Shown here one piece after another: positions 57,105 through 64,000 of a DNA stretch of 64,000 nucleotides (positions within the stretch are counted from its first letter, which is position 1; each line of letters opens with the position of its first letter). The position numbers were made by a program, and so were the translations under genes. The DNA lies in contig NZ_RBID01000001.1 in the NCBI RefSeq assembly GCF_003633895.1, positions 90,180 through 154,179 of the forward strand, given 5' to 3'. The notes beneath the pieces were generated by a model that was not told the DNA's origin, did no database searches, and worked only from the letters and a program-made list of their open reading frames with translations. The stretch comes from Vogesella indigofera (GTDB lineage: Bacteria > Pseudomonadota > Gammaproteobacteria > Burkholderiales > Chromobacteriaceae).

Positions 57105-59729
57105 CTAGCTCACGCGCACCTTAAGCGCGTCGCCCTTCAGCGCCACGGCGATCTTCTTCACCGGCTTGCCGCTGGCCATGCGCGCCAGCAAGTCGCTGGA
57201 GATCTGCGCCAGCAGGGTGCGGGTAAGGATGGCGTCGGCATTGCGCGCGCCGCTGTCCACGTCCATGCAACGCGCGGCCATGGCTGCGGCCAGCTCGTCC
57301 GGGAACTCCACCTGCGCGCCATGGTTGCTGGCGATGCGCTGGCGGATGCGCTCCAGTTTCAGCTGCACGATGGCGTGTAGCACGTCATCGCTGATCGGGA
57401 AGTAGGGCACGATGTCCAGACGGCCAAGGAAGGCCGGCTTGAATACCTGCTGCAGGGTTGGCCGCAGCACCTCTACCAGATCTTCGGCACCGGGGGTGCG
57501 GGTTTCGCCCTCTACCGTCACGCCGTGCTCGCAGGCGCGCATCACCAGCTCGGTGCCGGCATTGGAGGTGAGCAGGATGATGGTGTTCTTGAAGTCCACC
57601 TCGCGACCTTCACTGTCCTCCAGCACGCCCTTATCGAATACCTGGAAGAACAGCTCCAGCACATCCGGGTGCGCCTTTTCCACCTCGTCCAGCAACACCA
57701 CGGAGTAAGGCTTGCGCCGCACCGCCTCGGTCAGCACCCCACCCTCGCCGTAGCCGACATAGCCCGGCGGCGAGCCTTTCAGCCCGGACACGCTGTGCGC
57801 CTCCTGGTATTCCGACATATTGATGGTGACCAGATTGCGCTCGCCGCCGTACAGCGCCTCGGCCAGCGCCAGCGCGGTTTCGGTCTTGCCCACGCCGGAC
57901 GGTCCCACCAGCAGGAACACACCCTTGGGCTTGCCCGGGTCTTCCAACCCGGCCTTCGCGATCTGCACCCGCTCGGCGATCTGCCGCAGCGCGTGATCCT
58001 GGCCGATTACCCGCTCGCCCAGCAGGCGCGCCAGCTGCTGCACCTGGGCCAGCTCGTTGCTGACCATGCGTCCCAGCGGAATGCCGGTCCAGCCGGAGAT
58101 CACGTCGGCGATTACGTTTTCGTCCACGCACTCGAACGCCAGTGGTTGCGTCTGCTGCAGCTCGCGCAATGCCTTGCGCTTGCTCTGCAACGGGCTGACC
58201 TTGCGGGTTTTACCGCCTTTGCTCTCGGCCGGCTGCTGGTGAGCCGCGTCGATCTCGGCGACCAGTTGCTGCTGTGTCTGCCACGCGGCATGCAATTGCG
58301 CCAGATCATCCTGCAGCTGCTCGCGACGGGCCTTCAGCTCACCGATTCTCTCGCCATGACCCTCCTCGCGCTGCAACGCGGCAATCTCGCGCTCCACGTT
58401 GGCGATCAGCACCGCCACGTCTTCGATCGGCCCCGGTTTGCCGGCACGCGACAGCGCCACGCGGGCGCAGGCGGTATCCAGCACGCTGATGGCCTTGTCC
58501 GGCAGCTGGCGGCCGGTGATGTAGCGGCTGGACAGGTGCACCGCCGCCGCCACCGCCTCTTCCAAGATCTCCACCTGGTGGTGTTCGGCCATGGCCTGTG
58601 CCAGACCGCGCACCATCTGCACCGCGATCTCCGGTGCCGGCTCTTCCACCTTCACCACCTGGAAGCGGCGCGCCAGCGCGGCGTCCTTCTCGAAGTATTT
58701 TTTGTACTCGGCCCAGGTGGTGGCAGCGATGGTGCGCAACTCGCCACGCGCCAGCGCCGGCTTGAGCAGGTTGGCCGCATCGTTCTGCCCGGCGGCACCG
58801 CCAGCACCGATCAGGGTATGTGCCTCGTCGATGAACAGGATGATGGGCACCGGGCTGGCCTTCACCTCGTCGATGACCTGGCGCAGGCGGTTCTCGAACT
58901 CGCCCTTCACACTGGCCCCGGCCTGCAGCAGGCCCAGGTCCAGCGTGCGCAGCACCACACCAGCCAGCACCGACGGCACTTCGCCATGCACGATCTTGCG
59001 CGCCAGCCCTTCCACCACCGCGGTCTTGCCCACGCCCGGCTCGCCGGTGAGGATGGGGTTGTTCTGCCGGCGGCGCATCAGGATATCGATCATCTGGCGG
59101 ATTTCCGCCTCGCGGCCCAGCACCGGGTCGATCTTGCCGGCGCGTGCCTGCGCGGTGAGGTCGATGGTGTACTTGTCAAGCGCGGCACCGCCACGCGCGG
59201 CCCGGGACGCCTCGGCGGCAACAGGGTTGGCCGCAGGCGCCGCGGCAGCAGCACTCTCGCCGCCATGCTGGCGCAGTGCGGCATAAGCCGGCAGCAAACG
59301 GCTGCTGTCCAGCTGCAGCAGGGCCGGACAACCGCTCTGCAGTGCCGGGCGTAGCGATTCGTCGCGCAGCAACGCCAGCAGCAGGTCCAGGCTGGACACG
59401 CTGTCCTCGCCGAACTCCGCGCTGGCCAGCAACCAGGCTTTTTCCAGCCACTTGGGCAGCCAGGCGGACAGCACCGGGTTGCGGCTGTTGCCGCTGCGGA
59501 AACCGTCCAGCTCCTGCTCCATCCCCTGCTGCAAGGCGGGCAGATCTGCCCCTGCCGCCAACAGCGCGGCAATGGCCGCGTTGTTGCTCTGGTCGAGCAT
59601 GGTCAGCAGCACATGCTCGATCTCGATTTCAAAATGCGTACGCGCCAGCGCCCGACTAGCCGCCTGTTCCACGCAGTGGCGGGCAGGAGGCGTCAGGCGC
59701 TCGATCAGGGATTTCAAGGGTACTGACAT
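57105..59729 (-). CDS. tssH: Type VI secretion ATPase TssH (ClpV)
   Basis: 874 residues. N-terminal Clp_N domain (residues about 10-160), first AAA domain with Walker A GEPGVGKTAVV and Walker B ILFIDEAHTLIGAGG, a shortened middle coiled coil (about 440-530), second AAA domain with GPSGVGKTETA and VVLLDEVEKAHPD, and a D2-small C-terminus. It disassembles the contracted TssBC sheath. Dispersed words at 57468, 58771 and 59227; the last falls in the Ala-rich linker after the N-domain (PAANPVAAE). Confidence 0.96.
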   Translation of the reverse strand: MSVPLKSLIERLTPPARHCVEQAASRALARTHFEIEIEHVLLTMLDQSNNAAIAALLAAGADLPALQQGMEQELDGFRSGNSRNPVLSAWLPKWLEKAWLLASAEFGEDSVSSLDLLLALLRDESLRPALQSGCPALLQLDSSRLLPAYAALRQHGGESAAAAAPAANPVAAEASRAARGGAALDKYTIDLTAQARAGKIDPVLGREAEIRQMIDILMRRRQNNPILTGEPGVGKTAVVEGLARKIVHGEVPSVLAGVVLRTLDLGLLQAGASVKGEFENRLRQVIDEVKASPVPIILFIDEAHTLIGAGGAAGQNDAANLLKPALARGELRTIAATTWAEYKKYFEKDAALARRFQVVKVEEPAPEIAVQMVRGLAQAMAEHHQVEILEEAVAAAVHLSSRYITGRQLPDKAISVLDTACARVALSRAGKPGPIEDVAVLIANVEREIAALQREEGHGERIGELKARREQLQDDLAQLHAAWQTQQQLVAEIDAAHQQPAESKGGKTRKVSPLQSKRKALRELQQTQPLAFECVDENVIADVISGWTGIPLGRMVSNELAQVQQLARLLGERVIGQDHALRQIAERVQIAKAGLEDPGKPKGVFLLVGPSGVGKTETALALAEALYGGERNLVTINMSEYQEAHSVSGLKGSPPGYVGYGEGGVLTEAVRRKPYSVVLLDEVEKAHPDVLELFFQVFDKGVLEDSEGREVDFKNTIILLTSNAGTELVMRACEHGVTVEGETRTPGAEDLVEVLRPTLQQVFKPAFLGRLDIVPYFPISDDVLHAIVQLKLERIRQRIASNHGAQVEFPDELAAAMAARCMDVDSGARNADAILTRTLLAQISSDLLARMASGKPVKKIAVALKGDALKVRVS

Positions 59730-59771
59730 GGTGTTTTCGTCCAGATAAGAAAGAAAGAGAGCGGCCGCCGC

Positions 59772-60791
59772 TCAATGCAACAGCGCATAGCGCACGTCGT
59801 CCGGGTCCTGCGCCTGCGGCCCCAGCCAGCTGCTGGCCCCCAGTCGAGGCGGCAGGGCGGCATCCAGCCGCGCCGGCGGCACGTCGCGTTTGTCCAGCAC
59901 CAGGCAGACATCCACCGCCAGCTGATGCCCGACGGCAAACTGCAGCAGTGCCTGCAGGGCGCGGGCTCCGTCGCCCCCCGGCAACAGCGCATCGAATTGC
60001 GCACGGCGCAGGCTGCCCAGCCGCAGCTGCAAGCGGGTCTGGCGGTCCCACTGCCGCTCACCGGCAAACAGCGACACCCCCAGCTCGCACGACTGGCCAC
60101 CCAGCCGGCTTTGTTCGGCCAACGGCACCGCCAGCCACTGGCCGGCAAACTGCTGCAGCTGGGCACGGGTGGCGAACAGCCCCTCCACCAGCGTTTGCAG
60201 CGTCTGCGCCGACAGCGGCTTCTGGCTCAGCAGACCGGCGTAATAAATGAACACGCGCTCGTCCAGCAGGCCGTCCCTGCTCGCCTGGCCACGCAGCCGG
60301 CTGATGCCGACTCCGGCCAGATCCAGCAGGTTGCGGCCAAAACCGTCCTGTTCGCCGGCCTCCTCGGCCAACCAGAAGCGATACTTGCGCCAGGCACCGT
60401 AGAACAGGGCAATGGCGCGATGGCTGAACAAGTCCAGGAACGCGTGCAGGGTGCTATCGCGGAATTGCTGCCGCCGCTCCAGCAGCAACTCGGTGTACGA
60501 GGTCGGCAACACGCCGCTGGGGCCGGTCAGCCCCATGAAACTCACGGTCATCTCGGCCGGCGAGGTCGCCTCGCCCTGCGGCAGGGGGCGGTACTGCACC
60601 AGCTCGCTGGCCGGAAACGACAGCGACGCCAGGGTACGAAAGCGCAGTTGCGCCGGCAGCGTGCGCCGTGCCCGGCGCGTGCCCTCGCACAGTCCCAGAA
60701 GGCGCACCGCCTGGAAAAAACTGAACTGGCTGGCGTCCTGCGCCAGTGCCTGCCTCAGATCACGAGGGCTTCGCCGGCTCGGGCTGGCCAT
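59772..60791 (-). CDS. tssG: Type VI secretion baseplate protein TssG
   Basis: 339 residues. Family landmarks FSFFQAVRLLGL, FMGLTGPSGVLPTSYTELLLER and the long conserved middle with FLDLFSHRAIALFYGAWRKYRF. TssG forms the wedge with TssF in the baseplate. The start at 60791 lies 37 bp inside the end of tssF, so the two reading frames overlap; no better start is visible. Confidence 0.93.
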   Translation of the reverse strand: MASPSRRSPRDLRQALAQDASQFSFFQAVRLLGLCEGTRRARRTLPAQLRFRTLASLSFPASELVQYRPLPQGEATSPAEMTVSFMGLTGPSGVLPTSYTELLLERRQQFRDSTLHAFLDLFSHRAIALFYGAWRKYRFWLAEEAGEQDGFGRNLLDLAGVGISRLRGQASRDGLLDERVFIYYAGLLSQKPLSAQTLQTLVEGLFATRAQLQQFAGQWLAVPLAEQSRLGGQSCELGVSLFAGERQWDRQTRLQLRLGSLRRAQFDALLPGGDGARALQALLQFAVGHQLAVDVCLVLDKRDVPPARLDAALPPRLGASSWLGPQAQDPDDVRYALLH

Positions 60792-62611
60792 AGGGCGACC
60801 TCCTCGTCTCGTTGCACGGTTTTCACCCGCAGGCGGGTAAAGCTGTTGGGGGCGCAGTACAGCGCAAAGAAGCGCTCCAGTAGGGAAGCAAACAGGTAAA
60901 CACTACCGCCGACGTAGTAATCGGCATCCAGCGTCAGCGTGATTTCAGTGCCGCGCACGAAGCCGGAAAAGTGGCGGCCGTTGACGCGCTGTACCGCCGG
61001 CTGGCTGCAGATGCCGACAATGCCCTGGATCTGGCGCACGTTGGCCGCAGCCTCACCTAGGTTGTACAGGGTCAGCATTTCCTGCAGCGCTTCACGCCCT
61101 GCCTCGACAATCGACATGTAGTTGAGCGACAGGTGCGAGATCAAGCGCCACTGCAGCGCCCGTCCCAGCGGACTGCGCTGGCTGGCACCCGGCTTGCGCA
61201 ACAGGCGCACGCGCTTCACCACCGAATGCCCGGGCAACTGGAAATCGGTACGCTGGGTCGCCTGACTGCCACCAAACGGAATCTGCTCCGGCAGGTCACG
61301 ATTGCTGCACAGCAGCGTCAGACTCAGCACCTCGCCCGCCGGTCGTACCGCCTCAAACTGCAGATCCACCAGGTGCAGCGCCATGTCGGTACCGCGGTCC
61401 CCTTGCCGTACCGACGGTTCGCGGCTGGCATGCCAGTAAAAGCGGGGCGCTTGCCCACTACCGTGACGCGTGGCATAGAACGGCAGCACCTCTTCGCTGC
61501 TCTCGCCTTCGCCGGATTTCTCCACCCGCACCACTTTACGAATCTGCACCACCTCGTAAGCCTGCTGCTTGCGTGCGTCGGTCAGCACCGGATAGCTGGT
61601 TTTCTGGTGGGTGACGCGAACCGGCTCGCCCGGCTGCACAAACAGGTTGATCAGCGGCGTGCAGCCCAACTTCAAGTGCGCCGGCTGCAACTGGCTTTGC
61701 AGGCGGTGATGACGCTCGCTGTCCGGGTAGCTGCGCAGGTGCAGGCGCAGTTGCAGGGTGTCGCCCGTCAGGCGCGCCGCCAGCGGCGCCAGGTTCAGCA
61801 GATCGACGAACAGGAACTTGTCCGGGTAGCTGAAGTACTCCGACAGCAGCCGGTAGCCCATGAACGAGCGCTCGTCGTACTCCAGCATGCCCTCGTCACG
61901 GCCAAAACCCACCGCCTGCAGGCTGTCTGCGGCCAACGTGCGCGTGCGCGCCGGGTCCTCGCTGCCGTCCCCTGCCTGCACCCGCAGCACATTGGACAGC
62001 AGCATCTCGTACAACAGGTGCATCAAGGCCGGCTCGCCATCGAGGAAAAAGCGCAGCGACTGCAGATCGATGGCATTCAGCGCCACCCCGCCCTGGGTCT
62101 GCAGCTTCAGCGTCAGCACGGCGGCGGCATCCGGCGCCAGGCTGCGCAGGTAGGGCGAGCCGCTGGTCAACTCCAGCTTGGCTTCCTGCAGCTGCAGCGG
62201 GTACAGGTCCACCGGGTAGACGCTGCGGAACTTGCAGTTCACCCCCTGGATGGCTGGCGCCAGCACCTGCTGCCCGCGCTCGATGCGGTAGCGCTTGCCG
62301 ATCTCCGGCCGCTGCGCATCGCATTCGAACTGCACCACTGTCGCCGCCGGCATCGGCTGCAGGTAGTGTGGGTACAGCACGTCCAGAAAGCTGGTGGCTA
62401 CCTCCGGGTAGTCGTCATCCAGCTTCTTGTGCACCCGCGCCGTCAGAAAGGCAAACGCCTCGATCAGCCGCTCGGTATGCGGGTCTTCGCACTGGTCGCC
62501 TTCCAGTTGCAAGCGGCCGGCGATCTTGGGGTAACGGCGGGCGAACTCGCCCGACAGCTCGCGCAGATGGCCAAGCTCACGTTCGTAATAGGGGAGAAGG
62601 GATTCGAGCAT
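60755..62611 (-). CDS. tssF: Type VI secretion baseplate protein TssF
   Basis: 618 residues. Starts LPYYERELGHLRELSGEFARRYPKIAGRLQL-like text of the family (within the first 35 residues), DDYPEVATSFLDVLYPHYLQPMPA, and C-terminal FASLLERFFALYCAPNSFTRL. Two TssF with one TssG form each baseplate wedge. Overlaps tssG by 37 bp. Dispersed words at 61041 and 61928. Confidence 0.94.
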   Translation of the reverse strand: MLESLLPYYERELGHLRELSGEFARRYPKIAGRLQLEGDQCEDPHTERLIEAFAFLTARVHKKLDDDYPEVATSFLDVLYPHYLQPMPAATVVQFECDAQRPEIGKRYRIERGQQVLAPAIQGVNCKFRSVYPVDLYPLQLQEAKLELTSGSPYLRSLAPDAAAVLTLKLQTQGGVALNAIDLQSLRFFLDGEPALMHLLYEMLLSNVLRVQAGDGSEDPARTRTLAADSLQAVGFGRDEGMLEYDERSFMGYRLLSEYFSYPDKFLFVDLLNLAPLAARLTGDTLQLRLHLRSYPDSERHHRLQSQLQPAHLKLGCTPLINLFVQPGEPVRVTHQKTSYPVLTDARKQQAYEVVQIRKVVRVEKSGEGESSEEVLPFYATRHGSGQAPRFYWHASREPSVRQGDRGTDMALHLVDLQFEAVRPAGEVLSLTLLCSNRDLPEQIPFGGSQATQRTDFQLPGHSVVKRVRLLRKPGASQRSPLGRALQWRLISHLSLNYMSIVEAGREALQEMLTLYNLGEAAANVRQIQGIVGICSQPAVQRVNGRHFSGFVRGTEITLTLDADYYVGGSVYLFASLLERFFALYCAPNSFTRLRVKTVQRDEEVALWPARAGEALVI

Positions 62612-62612
62612 G

Positions 62613-62771
62613 TCAGGTATTCCGGGTTACAGGATTGTGCTCCCGCCCATTGCCGCAGCTAACGGCATGCGGTGTTTCCAGGTAGTCGGAGGTAGCCGTC
62701 AGCCGCGGAAAGGCTGCGGCCAACGTTGGCCGCAATGTCAGGCGCCGGAGACAGGGACTAAGCACGCTCAT
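62613..62771 (-). pseudogene. 52-codon leader remnant of a third Sel1/DUF6396-type lipoprotein
   Basis: The ATG overlaps the preceding gene's stop (ATGA), exactly as the intact copy at 63865 does. Its beginning, MSVLSPCLRRLTLRPTLAAAF, parallels MNLLRPGYRFLALRPTLAAI of the intact gene, including the Leu-Arg-Pro-Thr-Leu-Ala-Ala block encoded by the palindrome. After that it diverges and stops before tssF, so it looks like a truncated paralogue. Confidence 0.45.
62715..62734. repeat. Perfect 20-bp palindrome in the leader remnant
   Basis: TGCGGCCAACGTTGGCCGCA, read as Leu-Arg-Pro-Thr-Leu-Ala-Ala. A near copy (one mismatch) occupies the same place in the intact lipoprotein gene at 63809-63828. 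Confidence 0.92.
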
Positions 62772-63865
62772 GGCGGCCCCGTCGTGGTTGCAGGCATGCC
62801 GGTAGCCGGGTCCAGCCCCTTGGCCCTGGCCATCTCGACTATGCGCGCCTCGCCAGGCAGCGGTGGCGGCACATTGCTTTCCCAGTCTTTCAGCCACTGG
62901 ATCTTGCCATCCCATGGCGGCAACTTGGCCGGTGGCAAGGGCACAATATCGTCGATGTCGTCTACCGTAGGGTGGAAGTAGGAATAGCGCCCCAGAATGT
63001 CGGACAGAATGTTGTAGCGACGAGAGCGCTCTTCGTCTTTGGTCAGTCCTAGGTAATCCAACTCGTCACTGGGAGAGGGGCCGCGAAATGCATCAGATAG
63101 CCACAGTGCACCGGCCGAGCGCCCTGCTTTCACTGCCAATTGGTAGTACCTGAGCGCTTCGGAGTAGTTTTTGTCAATTTTTACATCAGTAGCATAATCA
63201 AAAGCTGCTTCTTGATTTCCCTGTTCCGCTGCACATTTCAGCATCTGGTTCCCAGCCTTGTAGGCCTCTAGGTAATCAACACCTAGACTGGTCAATTTGT
63301 CCCCGATGTAATGCTGCGCGTCCGGGCGCCCCAGATCGGCGGCATGGCGCATGTACTGTAATGCCAGTCCTTCGCACCCCTCCACGCCATACCCCTGGTA
63401 CAGCAGCACGCCCATGTCGTAGTAGCCCAGCGGCAGGCCGCGATCCACCAGCCTCTGCACCAGATCCACGCCCTCGGTGATCGGCAGCTCGCTGGCGCTC
63501 TGGCCACGCATCAGCATCAGCAGCAGATTGTGTGCCGCCTTGTCGTGGTCCCAGGCGGCGGCGATGCAGTACAGCCGCTCGAAGGCCGAGTATTTCGCCG
63601 CCTCGTCCTTCAGCCGGTTCTTCTTCTGCAGCCAGCGCGCGTGCTGGAACAGCTGCTCGGCTTCCGGGCCGCGTTGCGGCGTGCGCGCCTGCTCGTAGGC
63701 GCAGCGAAAGGCCAGCTGTTCTTCCAGCTTGGTAGGTAGCTTGTCGATGGTGTCCATGTCCGGGCTCTTGATGGCGCTAGCGCTGCAGGCGACCAGCAAC
63801 AGGCAGATTGCGGCCAGCGTTGGCCGCAATGCCAGGAAACGGTAACCGGGACGGAGCAGATTCAT
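62768..63865 (-). CDS. Sel1-repeat / DUF6396-type lipoprotein beside the type VI locus
   Basis: 365 residues. Lipoprotein signal peptide with lipobox LLVAC (Cys about residue 26). The middle has Sel1-like helical repeats (YYDMGVLLYQGYGVEG, ALQYMRHAADLGRPDAQHYIG, ALRYYQLAVKAGRSAG) and the end has DDIDDIVPLPPAKLPPWDG, matching the DUF6396 tail. Such lipoproteins are commonly found as accessory or immunity partners next to type VI lipase effectors. ATG 63865 overlaps the upstream paralogue's stop (ATGA). AT-rich patches at 63120-63290 contrast with the GC-rich ends. Confidence 0.85.
   Translation of the reverse strand: MNLLRPGYRFLALRPTLAAICLLLVACSASAIKSPDMDTIDKLPTKLEEQLAFRCAYEQARTPQRGPEAEQLFQHARWLQKKNRLKDEAAKYSAFERLYCIAAAWDHDKAAHNLLLMLMRGQSASELPITEGVDLVQRLVDRGLPLGYYDMGVLLYQGYGVEGCEGLALQYMRHAADLGRPDAQHYIGDKLTSLGVDYLEAYKAGNQMLKCAAEQGNQEAAFDYATDVKIDKNYSEALRYYQLAVKAGRSAGALWLSDAFRGPSPSDELDYLGLTKDEERSRRYNILSDILGRYSYFHPTVDDIDDIVPLPPAKLPPWDGKIQWLKDWESNVPPPLPGEARIVEMARAKGLDPATGMPATTTGPP
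62806..62908. repeat. 103-bp direct repeat, first copy (second at 63897-63999)
   Basis: Identical by eye over 103 bp, offset 1,091 bp, covering the C-terminal codons of two tandem lipoprotein genes. Identity at all positions suggests recent duplication or gene conversion of the 3' end. Confidence 0.9.
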
Positions 63866-64000
63866 GGCGTTGTCGTGGTAACAGGTATGCCGGTAACCGG
63901 GTCCAGCCCCTTGGCCCTGGCCATCTCGACTATGCGCGCCTCGCCAGGCAGCGGTGGCGGCACATTGCTTTCCCAGTCTTTCAGCCACTGGATCTTGCCG
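63862..64000 (-). CDS. C-terminal end of an upstream paralogous lipoprotein (partial)
   Basis: The minus-strand frame entering from the window edge reads GKIQWLKDWESNVPPPLPGE, ARIVEMARAKGLDPVTGIPV and ends TTTTP-stop at 63862. It is the same C-terminus as the next gene, so this is the previous member of a tandem family; its start lies outside the window. Confidence 0.9.
   Translation of the reverse strand, partial: GKIQWLKDWESNVPPPLPGEARIVEMARAKGLDPVTGIPVTTTTP

Noticed and set aside
57525..59354. 609-codon open frame antisense to clpV
   Set aside because: Shadow of the GC-rich clpV gene; no domain character.

Overview
The window looks like a 64 kb piece of a GC-rich (about 60% by eye) betaproteobacterial chromosome. 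Gene content and order (14-gene nuo operon closed by a DUF2818 gene, SAH riboswitch in front of ahcY, tpiA-secG-tRNA-Leu next to nuo, VENN-type CdiA debris, T6SS) best fit the Neisseriales, probably a Chromobacteriaceae-type environmental genus such as Chromobacterium, Vogesella or Aquitalea. The genus is inference; no rRNA is present to settle it.

Layout. 1-5.5 kb: 5' part of relA, mutY, a THUMP-type rRNA methyltransferase with a very long repetitive N-terminal extension, and marC. 5.6-9.5 kb: two identical tRNA-Phe genes, then a tyrosine-degradation operon (hpd, fumarylacetoacetase, maiA) read leftward and divergent from an Lrp/AsnC regulator. 9.6-17.2 kb: a GAF/degenerate-GGDEF membrane protein, the methyl-cycle genes metF, ahcY (with SAH riboswitch) and metK, and two LpxL-like acyltransferases. 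17.5-33.6 kb: the full nuoA-N complex I operon on the minus strand, preceded by tRNA-Leu(GAG), secG and tpiA. 33.7-39.2 kb: pstSCAB behind a candidate Pho box, then a PiT phosphate transporter. 39.3-41.3 kb: recG. 41.4-44.3 kb: an AT-rich patch of decayed contact-dependent-inhibition debris: a frameshifted CdiA tail ending in a TNT-like NAD glycohydrolase domain with a probable immunity gene, and behind it a second toxin tail with two internal stops and a broken immunity gene. 44.3-54.2 kb: housekeeping and transport genes (DUF2147, phosphoesterase, PhzF-like, sstT, LysE-type exporter, ridA, hemW, rdgB, dusA) around a small AT-rich accessory patch with a REP-like element and a frameshifted secreted-protein gene. 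54.3-64 kb: part of a type VI secretion locus (tssA, PAAR, a thiolase-like membrane protein, tssH/clpV, tssG, tssF) followed by tandem Sel1/DUF6396-type lipoproteins, the last running off the window.

The most striking signal is not a gene. A short word, TTGGCCGCA (consensus about CAASGTTGGCCGCA), occurs about 49 times on the two strands where less than one copy is expected. Two words head to head make the perfect 20-bp palindrome TGCGGCCAACGTTGGCCGCA. It lies inside reading frames (adding Ala-Asn-Val-Gly-Arg or Leu-Arg-Pro-Thr-Leu-Ala-Ala peptides), inside terminators and hairpins, and in spacers. It behaves like either a DNA-uptake-signal-type word or a proliferating palindromic element, and I know of no description of it.
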